A stretch of 64,000 nt of DNA from JAKAGZ01 sp963772675 (GTDB taxonomy: Bacteria > Bacteroidota > Ignavibacteria > Ignavibacteriales > Ignavibacteriaceae): NCBI GenBank assembly GCA_963772675.1, contig CAVYYF010000005.1, forward strand, positions 434,001 to 498,000, written 5' to 3'. Shown here piece by piece: positions 1-11,831 of the stretch (the first letter of the stretch is position 1; every line of letters starts with the position of its first letter). The position numbers were made by a program, and so were the translations under genes. The notes beneath the pieces are model-generated. The model saw only the letters and a program-made list of their open reading frames with translations. It was not told where the DNA came from and made no database searches.

Positions 1-2516
1 CGATATTTTCTATATCGATATATACCCAGGAATTTGGCCTCGCGTTTTCCGATTTTATCATCGGGGGACCTTTTCGCACCACAACATCTCCCAGTTCATC
101 GAGCGGTATATTACCGCCACCGGGTAAAGGGACAAGAACTCTTTTTAATGCTTCAATATTATCACGGTAATCTCTCTGGTAACGGAGATTAACCGGGATA
201 TCTTTCTAGCCCTTCAACTGTTTGAGTAATATTCATACCACCTACCGCCGACATGAATACATTTTGTACGTCAGCTATCGTGAGTCCGTACCTGGCAATT
301 GCATTTCGGTCAATATTAAAATCAACATAATTGCCGCCCGCTGATCTTTCTGCGTACACAGAACGCGTATCGGGAATTTTTCTCATTACTTCTTCAATTT
401 TTCTTCCGATATTCTGCAGTACATTCAAATCGGGGCCCGCAATTTTAATTCCAACTGGTGTTTTAATTCCTGTTGAAAGCATATCGATCCTCGTTTTAAT
501 AGGCATTGTCCAGGCGTTTGTTAGTCCCGGAATTTTCACGGCTTTGTCCAGGTCATCGACGAGTTTTTGTCTCGTCATTCCCTCAGGCCATTCATCTTCG
601 GGTTTTAACTGGATTGTTGTTTCGATCATTGAAAGAGGGGCGGGGTCAGTTGCGGTTTCTGCACGACCGACTTTACCAAACACCGATTTAACTTCCGGAA
701 ATGATTTTATGATCTTATCCGTCTGCTGCAATAACTCTTTCGCCTTTGTAATTGAAATTCCCGGCAGTGTAGTTGGCATATAAAGAAGATCACCTTCGTA
801 CAAAGGAGGCATAAATTCCGAACCTAATTTTGAAAAGGGTATATAAGACCCGAGTACAATTATTAACGATAACCCGATTACCCACCACCTTTTATCCATA
901 ACAAAATCGACTATCGGATGGTAAATTTTCATCAGGAATCTGGTAATAGGATTATCGTCCTCTTTTTTCATCTTCCCGCGGATGAAGTAACCCATAAGCA
1001 CCGGAACAATTGTAATGGCAAGTATCGCTCCTGCCGCCATAGAGTAGGTCTTGGTAAAGGCCAGCGGTTTGAACATTCTTCCTTCCTGAGCTTCGAGTGT
1101 AAAAACCGGAATAAATGAAACAGTGATCACAAGCAGAGAGTAAAATATTGATGGCCCTACTTCTTTTGATGATTCAAGTATTACAGCCCAGTGCGGCCGT
1201 TGTTTTTCTTGCGGCAACTGCTGGTTGTGCAAAATATGGGAGTGAGAATTTTCCACCATTATTATAGCCGCGTCAACCATCGCGCCGATGGCAATAGCGA
1301 TACCTCCAAGCGACATGATGTTCGCGTTCAGCCCCTGCAGTTTCATAATAAGCAGTGCCGCTAGTACTGCCGTCGGCAACGTAAAAATAGCAACGAGAGA
1401 ACTTCTGAAATGCATAAGAAAAAGAATAATAATCAGCGCAACAATTAGACCTTCTTCCAGCAGCTTATTGCCGAGGTTGTCTATTGCTTTGTGTATGAGT
1501 TCACTTCTGTCATAAACCGGAACTATCTGTACATCCGGTGGAAGCGAAGCTTTTAATTCCTGTAACCTCTTCTTTACTTTATTTATTACTGCCAGGCCGT
1601 TTTCACCGTAACGCTGTATTACTATTCCACCGACAACCTCTCCTTCACCGTTCAGGTCTGCCAGGCCCCTTCTCAGTTCCGGACCAATATCAATATTGGC
1701 AACATCTTTTAAGTAAACCGGTGTGCCCGTGCTTTTGTTTTTGCCTATAGCGATGTTCTTTAAATCGTCCACACTTTTAATGTACCCCAGGCCCCTGACC
1801 ATAAATTCGGTTTCACCCATTTCCATTAAACGGCCGCCGACATCATTATTACTTTGCTTTATCGCCATTTTAATTTTGCTGAGCGGAATATCGTAGGAGG
1901 CTAATTTCGTAGGATCAACATTTACCTGGTACTGTTTTACAAAGCCGCCTATGCTTGCAACTTCTGAAACTCCCGGTATTGCAGACAATTCATATTTTAA
2001 AAACCAATCCTGTATTGTCCTTAATTCCTGTAAGCTCCGGGTTTTAGATTTTAGTGCATACTGATAAACCCATCCCAAGCCCGTAGCATCAGGGCCTAAC
2101 TCCGGCGACACACCATCCGGAAGAGAACTTTTCATCGAACTTAAATATTCAAGAACGCGGCTTCTTGCCCAATAAAGATCGGTTCCGTCCTCAAAAATTA
2201 TGTAGACCATTGAATAACCAAAGAATGAATAGCCTCTTACATCTTTTGCGTAAGGAACAGAAAGCATTTTAGATGTAAGCGGGTATGTTACCTGGTCTTC
2301 AACTATCTGCGGGCCCTGGCCCGGGTATTTTGTAAATATAATTACCTGCACATCGCTTAGATCGGGTATTGCATCAACGGGTGTATTTTTTATGGCCCAG
2401 ATGCCTCCCATTATCAGTGCTGCCGTTAATATTATGACCAGTATTTTATTATTAATTGACCATTCAATTATTTTTGCAATAATTCCTTCTTTTTCAGGAC
2501 TATTTGTTGTCATCAT
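1..2516 (-). CDS. cusA: CusA/CzcA-family heavy-metal RND efflux pump (3' end outside window, one frameshift)
   Basis: Inner-membrane proton-driven RND transporter of a tripartite metal efflux complex; substrate is probably Cu(I)/Ag(I) or another divalent metal. The N-terminus carries a membrane helix at about residues 24-43 followed by the family motif DAIPDLSDVQV. The helix-4 motif GAMVDAAIIMVEN supplies the proton-relay Asp. About 775 residues read in one frame up to GLERYP, then a stop. The normal continuation (NLRYQRDYRDN, then LPGGGNIPLDELGDV) is in the neighbouring frame from about position 196 down to 1, so one extra C in a CCC run near 196 explains the break. The family is about 1040 residues, so the last 200 or so lie outside. 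It follows cusB by 61 bases in the same operon. ATG at 2516 or the adjacent ATG at 2513 could be the start. Confidence 0.9.
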
Positions 2517-2577
2517 TTACTCCAAAATTTTAACTATGCGATTTCTTTAATCGCTAAAAACATATATACCCGGTTCA

Positions 2578-4126
2578 TTATTTTTTAAATTTGAATCCGT
2601 GTTCGGTTAAATTCTTTTCTACTTCTTTAATACTAAATTCTCTTAGCGTCATTCCGCATAAAGGACATTCTCCGGGTTCATCAGAAATAACATTCCAGTC
2701 CATTATATCCTGATAAAGTTTACCGTCTTTGTTTTTATCTATAGAAGAGAGATCAATCGTACCTTTTCTAATACGCGGGTCTTTTGCTTCAGTTTTCTTT
2801 TCTGACTCTGTTTTGTTCATCGAACTTTTATCCTTCATAGTATCCTTTTTGACCGCTGCTTTGGAGTCAGAGCTGAATTGTGATAGCGCAGCTCTCAGGT
2901 TGCTTTCTGAGTCGATGAGGAATTGTGCTGAAGTAACAATTGTATTGCCGGCGGTCAGGCCTTCCAGCACCTGGTATTCACCCTGTGCATAATTACCCAG
3001 TTTAACTTCAACAGGTTTAAATTTCCCGTCGCCTAAAGCTAGTATAACAATATCCTTTTGTCCTGTACGGAGCACAGCCTGTTCGGGAATTACGGGATAG
3101 CTTCCGAGATTTTTACCATTAATTACGATGTTGGCAAACATTGATGGTTTCAGCTGGTCGTTATAATTGGGCATGTCAAATCTTACTTTAACGGTTCTTG
3201 TTTTATCATCAAGAGTAGGGTAGATAAAAGAAATTTTACTCTTAAAAGTTTTTCCCGGCAGAAAAGAGAAACGTGATATCCGCCGGTGATCCTGCATTTA
3301 TTTTCGTTAATTCATATTCATATATATCGGCCATCAGCCAGAGGTTATCAAGATTAGCAATTTTTAACAATGGCGTGCCTGCGCCGATTTTTTGTCCCTC
3401 TATAATATCTTTATGAATTACAGTTCCGTTAAACGGGGCAAACAGAGTTACATATTTTCTGATTTCTTTCGTGTTTTCCAATCTTTCAATCTCAGATTCC
3501 GGAACATCAAGCAATTGAAGTTTTCTAACGCTGTTTTCAATAAGATCTTTCCCGCTGCCCGATATGTTCTTATCAGTACTTTTCATAACCGATGATCCGT
3601 ATGACAGCGCGGTAATCAGTTCCTGCTGGGCCGCGACGAGTTCAGGCGAATATATATCTATAAGCTTTTGGCCTTTTTTAATTTTCTGCCCTGTGTAATT
3701 AACGTATAATTTTTCAACCCATCCGCTGACTTTTGTAGTTACTATATATTCTTTCTTTTCGTCAGGCTGAAGAATTCCATTGGTAATTACCTGCGAGCTG
3801 AGATTCTTTTCTTCCACTACTGCGGTTTTAACGTTCATGTTCTGCTGCATTGCGCCGCTGATTGATACAACTCCGCCGTCTGAGGCTTCACCCTCATAAA
3901 CAGGAACAAGGTCCATTCCCATTTTCGATTTGCCGGGTTTATCATAAACCTCGTTGGGATTCATCGGTGCACGCCAGTATAAAACTTTTTTATCTTTCTG
4001 TGTTGTCTGCGCGGTGTTCCCGGCCATGTTATCAGCATTTCCGCTGTTGGAACCGCCAAGCCAGAGATACGTAATCACTGCTATTATTACTATTAGTATT
4101 CCGATAATTATGTTTTGAGTTTTCAC
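2578..4126 (-). CDS. cusB: CusB-family periplasmic adaptor (membrane fusion protein) with metal-binding motifs at both ends, frameshifted
   Basis: Adaptor linking the CusA-like pump to the outer-membrane channel. The N-terminus is a single membrane anchor (about residues 5-24). A heavy-metal-binding domain follows, with YWRAPMNPN and GKSKMGMDLVPVY at about 50-78, then the biotinyl-lipoyl/hairpin region and a beta-barrel. The extreme C-terminus has a second metal-binding-like motif, ECPLCGMTL. The frame breaks near 3262: the first part ends in a frameshifted GKNF and the correct reading LPGKTFKSK continues in the next frame. Removing one base from the AAAA run at 3262-3265 restores 515 residues. 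It lies 31 bases after cusC. Family assignment is firm; metal specificity is not. Confidence 0.9.
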
Positions 4127-4157
4127 TTTCTATTCTCCAAATTTTATTTTCTTAAAT

Positions 4158-5434
4158 CTACCTTCCGGCAGTCAGTCTTGTTCCTGTTAAAAATTCTAAT
4201 TCAGCTATTTTTTTCAGGTAATCCGTTTTTAGTTTATACAGTTTAGTCTCTATCATATAAAGCTGATTTTGCGCATCAATTACGTTTATAAAATCGACAG
4301 CGTTTACCTGGTAGCTTGATAGTGCTGAATTAAGATTTTGTCGGGCCTGCGGCAGCAGACCGGTTTCAAATAATTGTATCCTGTTTTTGATTGAATTCAG
4401 ATCAGTGACATCAGTGCCGAATACTCCGTTAAGGTATTGAAACGCCTGGTAATACTGCTGATTGTATAATTCCTGTATTGAAGTTGCCTCCTGAACTTTT
4501 GATGAAATCTTTCCGCCGTAATTTATCGGGAGGGAAACTCCTAGAGAAAATGAAAGAAAATCACTCTGCGACATCCCGGTTTTTTGTAATCTATCTCTTT
4601 GACCGTATTGAACGCCGACGGTAAAATTCGGCAGGTAATCTTTTTCCGCCACACTTTGTTTCAGTTTTCCTTTCTCCTGTGAAAGCTGAATACCCTGCAG
4701 GTATGGCCTGTTTGCCCGTGCCAGTGAATCAAGCTGTTTTACAGTAATATCAATTGTATCTATTGAATCAAATGTCTCCGTTGCAACCGGCGTGTTTGCA
4801 TCCTGGAGAAGAAAAGCATTCAATGAGGAAAGTGCGGAGCCTTCCTTGCTTTTCAGATCTTCAATCTTATCCGAGATATTTGTTATTTCTAATTGTACTT
4901 TAATCAAGATTCTGCTGGCTTGCAGTAGAAACAGAATACTTTGTGCTTACCACATCCGAAATTTTTTCAAGCAGGTTTTTATTTTCTTTTGCATACATTA
5001 TGCTTTTTCTGAAAAAACTTAATGAATAATATTTTTCACTTACATTTTTTCTGATTTCATTTTCCGCGTCTTTAATTTCCTTATCAATTATTAAGGTATC
5101 TATTGACGCAGCATCTTCCATAGCAGATAATTTCCCGGGGAAGGGAATAGTCTGCTGCAGGCCGATTACTTTTTGTGTCATCGGTTCCTGGTCAAAGGAA
5201 AATGAATTCGTGGGAAGATTCATTAGTCCGAGCATCAGCATCGGGTTTGGTAGATTGGAAACCTGCGGAATTTTATTCTCTGCAACGTTTCTTTTTGCGC
5301 GCAGCATTGCAAGCTTTGGACTTACCCTGATTGCTTTGTTGATCAAGCGAGTCCAGGTTTGCAGTCTGTGCATGAAGTTATCTAAGCCGGGCAGTGCAAA
5401 AGCTGTTAAAGCATATAAGAAATATTTTTTTCAT
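4158..5434 (-). CDS. CusC/TolC-like outer-membrane efflux protein, frameshifted
   Basis: Outer-membrane channel component of the tripartite efflux system, with the repeated helical pattern of the family (for example INKAIRVSPKL, QVSNLPNPM and the closing LKKIAELEFLTGTRL). The best start is ATG at 5434, preceded by GAGG about seven bases upstream. It gives a signal peptide MKKIFLICLTAFALPG only if one T is removed from the run near 5415. A second single-base break near 4908 separates ASQQNL from IKVQLEITN. A possible compensating pair around 5350-5385 would give a more typical mature start (HAQTANLDSLINKA), but I cannot prove it. The restored length is about 424 residues. It is followed by cusB and cusA. 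Confidence 0.82.
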
Positions 5435-5563
5435 CTGAAGTCCTCAATAATTTTATACGGTCAGTTTTCAAAATTTTATAATCAAAAAAATTGAATAAAG
5501 GATATTGAAGATACCGGAAGAATAAAATAATCCCGGGACCTGAATAGTTTTATTGAGGTAGTA

Positions 5564-5999
5564 TTAAATCAGAAAGACAGAGTTGCTTAGATATAGAGTG
5601 ATTGCTTTGCAGCAGTGGTGGAGAAGTATCAATAAATGAATAGGTGGAAATTTCTTGTTCTGTTTCCGGTAAAGAATAGTCGGAATATAGGTAGGACTAT
5701 CGTAACTGAATTGATTTTGTGATTCCGTTTTATTTGATATAAAAGAATCCTTAACCCCAACAATGATAAACTCCGGTAGAGCAGCAGTCCTCATTTTTAA
5801 ATGAAATACTGTTATTGGCTGCTTTTTCCATTTCAAAGGGGCAGCTTAATGCATTGTTTTCGTTTTCACGTGTAAGCAGAGGGCATTCAGTTTTTATCTC
5901 TTTTTGCAGGATATTACAAAATTCAACAGAGAACGGCAGTCCCGTTGTTGAAACGAAGAACAAAAAGAGTAAGGTTAATATGGATGCTTTTTTTATCAC
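5564..5999 (-). CDS. HYC_CC_PP-family secreted protein next to metal efflux operon, frameshifted
   Basis: Small exported protein of the Bacteroidota-type family that usually accompanies metal efflux genes; its molecular role is unknown. The signal peptide (MIKKASILTLLFLFFVSTTG) is followed by a Cys-bearing segment VEFCN, a Cys-Cys pair (NEDCCS), a Pro-Pro motif near the end (KFPPIHLL) and the typical hydrophobic C-terminal end (LSNSVFLI). The reading leaves the frame just after the CC pair; removing one G from the GG near 5775 joins it to EFIIVGVKD and gives 144 residues. It is the first gene of the cus operon, 129 bases ahead of the channel gene. The family call rests on the motif pattern, without an alignment. 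Confidence 0.65.
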
Positions 6000-6239
6000 T
6001 ATTAAGTGATAAACTACGTAAACTTTCTTACTATATCAAACAAGATAAATGCCATTTTTAAAACCTATGTTATTAGCTTATAATCAATGCTTTTATTTTT
6101 TTTACAAATTTGATTCCCAATACCGGGATTAGATGGAAACAAAACATCAATTATTACTACAACAAATCTAATTACTCAAAACCCATTTATATTATATAAT
6201 AGATAGAAAGATTTATAAAATTTAGACATGCTGAAAATG

Positions 6240-6763
6240 CTATTTCTTCCCGCTTTGAGGGTTAGCTTTCAGATAATTTATTGCAGAAAGATTCCCAAGC
6301 TGCGCAGATTTTTGGATGAATTCCTGGCCGAGTTTTCTATTATTTCCTTTAACGTATTTCAAACCGAGGAAATAATATGCTATCAAGATCATGCGGATTT
6401 ATTTTTATAGCTTTGTGAAGTGTATCGAAAGTCTCTTCGATTGTTGCCGGGTTGTAATAATAATTTTCATAATAGATATATGCGGTTGAATCGTTTGTGC
6501 TTATCTGCAGGGCTGTCTGCATAAATTTAGTCGGCTTCCGCATTTTTGCCAAGATTATAATATGCTGTTGCCATATTGCTGTAAGCATCTGCAAAGCTAG
6601 GTTTTAATGTAACCGCTTTTTCAAATTCAGATATTGCATCTTTATACCTTGCCTGCTGAAGCAGCTTGTTCCCACTTTCAAAATATTTTTCGGCACTGGT
6701 ATTTTGTGAATAAGATATTTGAAAAGGCAGGGTAAGTAATAATAGTAAAATTAAAAATTTCAT
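6240..6763 (-). CDS. Exported tetratricopeptide-repeat protein, frameshifted
   Basis: Secreted or periplasmic TPR protein. The signal peptide is MKFLILLLLLTLPFQISYSQ, followed by TPR units: AEKYFESGNKLLQQARYKDA, then EKAVTLKPSFADAYSNMATA, with later helices AIKINPHDLD and AYYFLGLKYVKGN. Two single-base insertions break it. One is near 6530, where NAEAD should continue into KFMQTALQIS. The other is near 6385, where PHDLD should continue into AYYFLGLKYVKG. With both repaired the protein is 173 residues and ends in NPQSGKK. TPRs mediate protein-protein contacts; no specific partner can be named. It stands between the cus operon and the YeiH-like transporter gene. Confidence 0.7.
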
Positions 6764-6796
6764 TAGATAATGATTAAACCTTAAACCGAAATTAAT

Positions 6797-7742
6797 TTAC
6801 ATAATTTTTACTATAGCCCACAACGATGCTGAAGCAATTATAATCCATAATATTACTCCTTGCAACAAAGGCTTAACGCCGACTGTTTTAAGGGTCTCTC
6901 TTGAAAGTCCAGCACCAATCAGAAAGAGTGTAATGGTTAAACCGATTTTTGCCGCATTAACCAGTGGACCTGATATTTCAGCTAACGGGGTGAATGTATG
7001 TTCTCAAAACAGATGCGAGAACAAAAAGAAAAATAAAGTACGGAATCGTAATATTCTTTCCCTTGTTTTTGAATATAAAAGCTGTGAGCACCGTTACAGG
7101 GATAATCCATAAAGCTCTTGTTAGTTTTACTACTGTTGCTATCTCTAAAGACTTTTCACCATATTTTGCTGCAGCGCCGACTACAGAGCTTGTATCGTGT
7201 ATTGCAATTGCCGCCCAAATTCCGAATTGTGTCTGTGACAGTTTCAGTAGGTGTCCAATTACAGGAAAAATGAATAAAGCAATGGCATTAAGAACAAAGA
7301 CTGTTCCCAGCGCAACTGACATTTCTTTATCGTCAGCATTTAATACTGGCCCAACAGCAGCAATAGCGCTTCCTCCACAGATTGCTGTTCCTGAAGAAAT
7401 AAGGTGCGATGAATTCCGATTAATTTTTAGCCATCTTCCGATTATATATCCTAACAAAAGGGTAAATGTTATTGAAACGGCGGTAATCATAAATCCGTTT
7501 TTGCCCGCTTCAATCACTTTCCCAAGGTTCATTCCAAATCCTAGGCCTACAACAGAAGCTTGCAAAAGGAATTTAGTTACTTTAGTACTTTGCTTTGCAA
7601 ATGGATTACCCAACGTCAGGGCAAGTATAATTCCTATAGCAAGAGCAATAGGTGGGGAAGCAAAAGATGTGAAACAAAATGTAAGAGCTAAAATAAAAAC
7701 TATTTTTTTTGTTATTTCCGTAATTCCGATCCTTGATGACAA
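6797..7742 (-). CDS. YeiH/UPF0324-family putative anion exporter, frameshifted
   Basis: Polytopic inner-membrane protein of the YeiH family (Cons_hypoth698), often annotated as a putative sulfate exporter. Typical motifs are visible: PPIALAIGIILALTLGNPF, ASVVGLGFGMNLG, SSGTAICGGSAIAAVGPV and AIHDTSSVVGAAAKYG. The last 60 or so residues (EISGPLVNAAKIGLTITLFL onwards, ending WAIVKIM) are in the next frame. One extra C in the CCCC run near 6985 explains this and gives 314 residues. The start is TTG at 7742, supported by a GAGG ribosome-binding sequence 5-6 bases upstream; there is no ATG in the frame before the upstream stop. The transported ion is not known from sequence. Confidence 0.85.
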
Positions 7743-8147
7743 TAATACCTCGTTATTAAATGAATATTTTAACAGAACACAGGATTAGCTTGTAAAGTTC
7801 TGCGGGGGGATGATTATTCCTTTTTTATCTTGGTTTAATTAGGTCTTTTTCAATTATTTCACTTTATAAATTTTGTATAATTGGGATGAAAAATATTCCA
7901 TCTAAGTCTAACTTGTTGTCTCAGATTGTCTTACAAAATCGGTTTTTCAGTGATTTTGGCGCTGTAAAAGAGTATTATTTCCTTGACACTATAAAAGTAT
8001 TTTTCCATATTCACTTATAATGATTCAGCCTTTATTCATGATTAAATCCTTCATAATCAATTTCCTGTCCGTACCTGATAGAATATTTTGACGATTTCTT
8101 TTCACTTAAATAATAAGAGAATTTCTAAAAACAAAGGGAAATTAAAA
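7743..8147. other. Divergent intergenic region, no gene seen
   Basis: 405 bases between the leftward YeiH-family gene and the rightward lipoprotein gene. It presumably contains both promoters. I see no convincing ORF, RNA gene or repeat. The only clear signal is AAAGGG shortly before the ATG at 8148, a plausible ribosome-binding site. Confidence 0.5.
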
Positions 8148-8619
8148 ATGAAAAAACTTTCACATTATATTTTTTTCATTATAATAGTTGCTTCTTGCTT
8201 ATCATTTAATTGTCATAAAGAGGTAGCGAAAGATAATGGAACATGCACCCGAGATTGAAAAGCCAGATACAATTCCACCCGGACATGCACAAATAACCGG
8301 TAGAATAATAGAAATAGAACCTACTCAAATAATGGTAATTCTTCCGGTCCCTGTTCTAAAGCACCGTGTATGGCAAAGGTTAAAATTGAATCAATACGAA
8401 TATGGGGCGGGGTTTCCGGTATTAAGTAGTAAAGAGGTTAAGATCAGATTTGCATTTACTTTGAGCCCAACTACAAAAGATTTATTCCCGAACATGGACG
8501 AATCCTATCCGGGATTGAGGGTTGGAGATGATTTTTCGGCTCTGGCAGCTTCCGGAGAATCAATGAATAGCTCCGGGGAACAATTCACGGTGTATGGATA
8601 TTCAATTATAAATAAATAA
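8148..8619 (+). CDS. Small lipoprotein of unknown function, frameshifted
   Basis: ATG at 8148 opens a lipoprotein signal peptide (MKKLSHYIFFIIIVASC, then LSFNCHKE). Either Cys17 or the Cys of SFNC could be the lipidated residue. The frame then stops, but removal of one G near 8239 joins it to HAPEIEKPDTIPPG and a soluble domain of about 110 residues ending in YGYSIINK. The restored length is 156 residues. Many Pro and beta-type segments suggest a small beta-sandwich or barrel. No family is recognised. It lies 16 bases upstream of the Asp-box protein and is probably co-transcribed with it. Confidence 0.6.
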
Positions 8620-8635
8620 TAATAAAGGAAGAGTA

Positions 8636-11427
8636 ATGAATAAAAACAAAATAATTGTTTTCTTCGTAGGATTAATAATCACCACAGTTATTATATTTTT
8701 CGTAAATGAGATAAATGTAGTGAACAAAAATAACAATACCGCATTCGGAAGAAGAATCATTCGGGTACTGTTGAAGACCCAATGGGGAGGATAGAATATG
8801 AAAATAGGATGCTGCAGGATCCGGCTACCGGTCGAATTCCTGACAATATTCATCAGAAAGAATTGGCCTTTGCAAAAACTCTACCAGTAAAAGCTGAAGG
8901 ATCATCTTTAGCAAAAGGAAATAATGTAAATAGCCTGACTTGGTCACAAAGAGGGCCCATCAATAGAGGAGGACGAACACGTGCATTGGGTGTTGATGTA
9001 AGAACGAATACGGGTAGTATCACAATTATAGCAGGGGGTGTTTCGGGCGGCATTTGGAAATCCACTGATGACGGAGCGACCTGGGTAAATAAATTATCGC
9101 CCTCCTTAATTCACAGTGTTACTTGCATTGTACAGGATACAAGATCAGGCCATGAGGATACCTGGTATGCAGGAACAGGTGAATTTTATGGTTCAGCTGG
9201 CGGCGGCGGAGGTGCCACATTTAGAGGAGATGGTATATTTATATCTAATGATAACGGGGAATCTTGGTCCTTATTGCCGAATACTTCTAATGGGCAAGTA
9301 CAGGCATTTAATAATTCCTATTTTAGATATATATCTAATATTGCGGTTAATCCTACCTCAGGTTCAGTTTTTGCAGATGCTAACGGAACTCTCCAAAGAA
9401 GCACAAATGGCGGAACTGACTGGACAGAAGTAAGAGGAACAAATTCTATATCATCCACTCCTTCCGGTGTACAAATTACTAGCACAGGAGTTATTTATGC
9501 TGCCATTCCTTATAACCTGGGAAATCCAGGTGTTTGGAGATCTACTGATGACGGAGCAAACTGGGCGGAGATTACTCCGAGTAGTTACCCATCAATTTAT
9601 TTAAGAACAGTAATTGCTGTAGACCCTAATAATGAAAACGTAGTTTATTTTTGGACATATACAACATCAGGTTTGTCAAATACTTCGTTGTGGAAATACA
9701 CTTATGTATCGGGTGACGGATCCGGCGCAGGTGGGACATGGGTAGATCTTACATCTAAATTGCCTACTTCAATTGGTGGTCAGGTTGGTAACCTTAACGT
9801 TCAGGGAAGTTATGATATGGTTATGAAGGTACAACCGGGTAACTCAAACTTTGTTGTAATTGGGGGCACAAATTTGTACAGAACCACGGATGGATTTGCT
9901 ACGCAGATAGGTTCTTCCGGATGGATCGGTGGCTATTCAACTGCAAACGATGTGACACAATATGCAAATCATCATCCCGATCAGCACTCACTTGTTTTTT
10001 TAACTGGTGTTAACTCAAAAATTCTTTATTCCGGTCACGATGGGGGAATTAGCAGAACATATGATGTTACTGCATCAACTGTTACGTGGGCTAATCTGAA
10101 CCAGGGCTATGTAACGTCACAGTTTTATTCTCTAGCAATTGATCCCACAACAGCAAATGATAATCATATAATTGGCGGTATGCAGGACAATGGGAATTAT
10201 TTTACAAGTTCGTCGAGTTTTAATAATAACTGGACTGAATTACCACTAGGGGGCGATGGTGGATACACTGAGATTACAAGTGGTCATACCCAATATTACT
10301 TTGAAACACAACATGGGGGTGTTTACAGATTTCAATTGAATCCTACCACAGGAAATTATTCGGGCTTACCCTGGACCGAAGTTAAGCCAGCTTACCAGAC
10401 AAGCTATTTGTTTGTCTGCCCATTTGTTCTTGATCCGAACAATAATAGTATGATGTATATGGCTGCAGGTGATAGTGTTTGGAGAAACAGCAATACTTTA
10501 GGGATAGCTAATTACAGCCAGTCTACAACATATACTAATTGGGATTCACTTACTCATTCATCTACAGGTGGTGTTGTTACTGCATTAGGAATTTCTACTA
10601 CGCCTGCTAATAGGTTGTATGTAGGAGGGTCAAATGGCAAAATTTTAAGAATAGATAACGCTAATACTGGTGATCCTACCTCAACTGATCTGACTTCAGC
10701 ATTAATAACGGCAGGTGCTTCCTCTGGGGCTTACATCAATTGTATTGCGGTAGATCCGGCTGATGCTGATAAAGTATTTGTGGTATTTTCAAATTACTCT
10801 GTACCCAGTTTATTTGTAACTCAGGATGGTGGTACAACCTGGCAGAATGTAAGCGGCAATCTTGAGCAAAATTCTGACGGAAGCGGCAACGGTCCATCTT
10901 GTAGATGGGTTGGATATTACGATGACGGTGCAAATGGTACTTTCTATGTTGCTACCAGCACTGGTCTCTATTCAACTAACAATTTAAATGGATCTTCTAC
11001 GGTGTGGACACAGGAAGGATCATCGACAATCGGCAATGTAGTATGTCCAATGGTAAGAACAAGGCAATCTGATGGGCTTGTTGTTGTTGCTACACACGGC
11101 GCAGGTATTTATTCTGCAAACCAGACGGCGGTAGGAGTTGAATCAGAAACATCGAATATTCCTGTCAGTTATGCTCTGAATCAGAATTATCCTAATCCGT
11201 TTAATCCATCTACTAAAATCAACTTTACTTTACCTACGCAGAATAATGTAAAACTTACTGTTTATGATATTACGGGTAAAGAAGTAAAAGAACTGATAAA
11301 CGGTGAACTTTCAGCGGGGGACCATACAGTTGATTTCAACGCCGCAAATCTTGCCAGTGGTGCATATATATACAGAATACAGGCAGGTAACTTTGTAGAA
11401 TCAAAGAAGATGGTATTACTGAAATAA
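8636..11427 (+). CDS. Secreted Asp-box (BNR/sortilin-like) beta-propeller protein with type IX secretion C-terminal domain
   Basis: Large secreted protein, about 930 residues when the N-terminus is included. From ATG 8636 there is a signal-anchor-like hydrophobic stretch (IIVFFVGLIITTVIIFFV). The frame shifts by one missing base near 8755, then KKNHSGTVEDPMGRIEYENR continues to the end. Asp-box repeats are plain: WKSTDDGATW, ISNDNGESW, RSTNGGTDW, WRSTDDGANW and VTQDGGTTW, the signature of sialidase/sortilin-type propellers. The last 85 or so residues are a T9SS type A sorting domain (NYPNPFNPSTKINFTLP, ending ESKKMVLLK), so the protein is expected to be exported by the Por system and then surface-attached or released. 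Enzymatic activity cannot be inferred; many Asp-box proteins are only scaffolds. A terminator hairpin follows. Confidence 0.88.
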
Positions 11428-11441
11428 TATATCTGATTTAG

Positions 11442-11472
11442 ATGAGGCTCATCTTTTTATGATGGGCCTCAT
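11442..11472. terminator. Hairpin terminator between convergent genes
   Basis: The arms ATGAGGCTCATC (11442-11453) and GATGGGCCTCAT (11461-11472) pair over 12 positions with one G-T wobble around a 7-base T-rich loop. It lies 14 bases after the Asp-box gene and 11 bases beyond the stop of the leftward VOC gene, so it could serve both. The trailing T-run is weak. Confidence 0.6.
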
Positions 11473-11483
11473 AATTTAAGTGC

Positions 11484-11831
11484 TCAATTCTTTTGATAAA
11501 GTCCGATTATATTTCCATCCGGGTCCTTTAGTAGTGCATAATAACCCATTGCGGGGATAATAGTTTTACCTCTGAATGCCTGCCCGCCTATCTCAGTTGC
11601 TTTTGCAAGCAGGCTGTCTATATCTTTAACATTTATGTGGAAGGTCGTTGTATCCTCGCTTTTAATCGCTTCAACTTTCCTTAGTCCGATGGTTAAACCC
11701 TGGTGGGTGTTATAAAGTAAGTAACCTTTGCCAAACGGTTTAAAATCCCAGGCAAAGAGTTTCATAAAAAATTCTGTAGTTCTATTCAGGTTTGTAGAAG
11801 GAATTTCCACGTGCGCAATGAGACCAGACAT
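11484..11831 (-). CDS. VOC (glyoxalase/bleomycin-resistance fold) family protein
   Basis: 115-residue single-domain VOC protein with the two beta-alpha-beta-beta-beta modules of the fold. The first module begins GLIAHVEIPSTNLNRTTEFF, and the second ends LLKDPDGNIIGLYQ, where the Glu of active metal enzymes is replaced (NIIGLY). The His in LIAHVEIP is the usual first metal ligand. Proteins of this kind bind a metal or small hydrophobic ligand; the substrate is unknown. The start at 11831 is ATG. It stands alone between the terminator and the polysaccharide cluster. Confidence 0.8.
   Translation of the reverse strand: MSGLIAHVEIPSTNLNRTTEFFMKLFAWDFKPFGKGYLLYNTHQGLTIGLRKVEAIKSEDTTTFHINVKDIDSLLAKATEIGGQAFRGKTIIPAMGYYALLKDPDGNIIGLYQKN

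Noticed and set aside
331..783. Plus-strand ORF opposite cusA, and similar long antisense frames such as 6994-7788, 31556-31975 and 48456-48902
   Set aside because: They lie antisense to clearly conserved genes, have biased composition and no ribosome-binding site.
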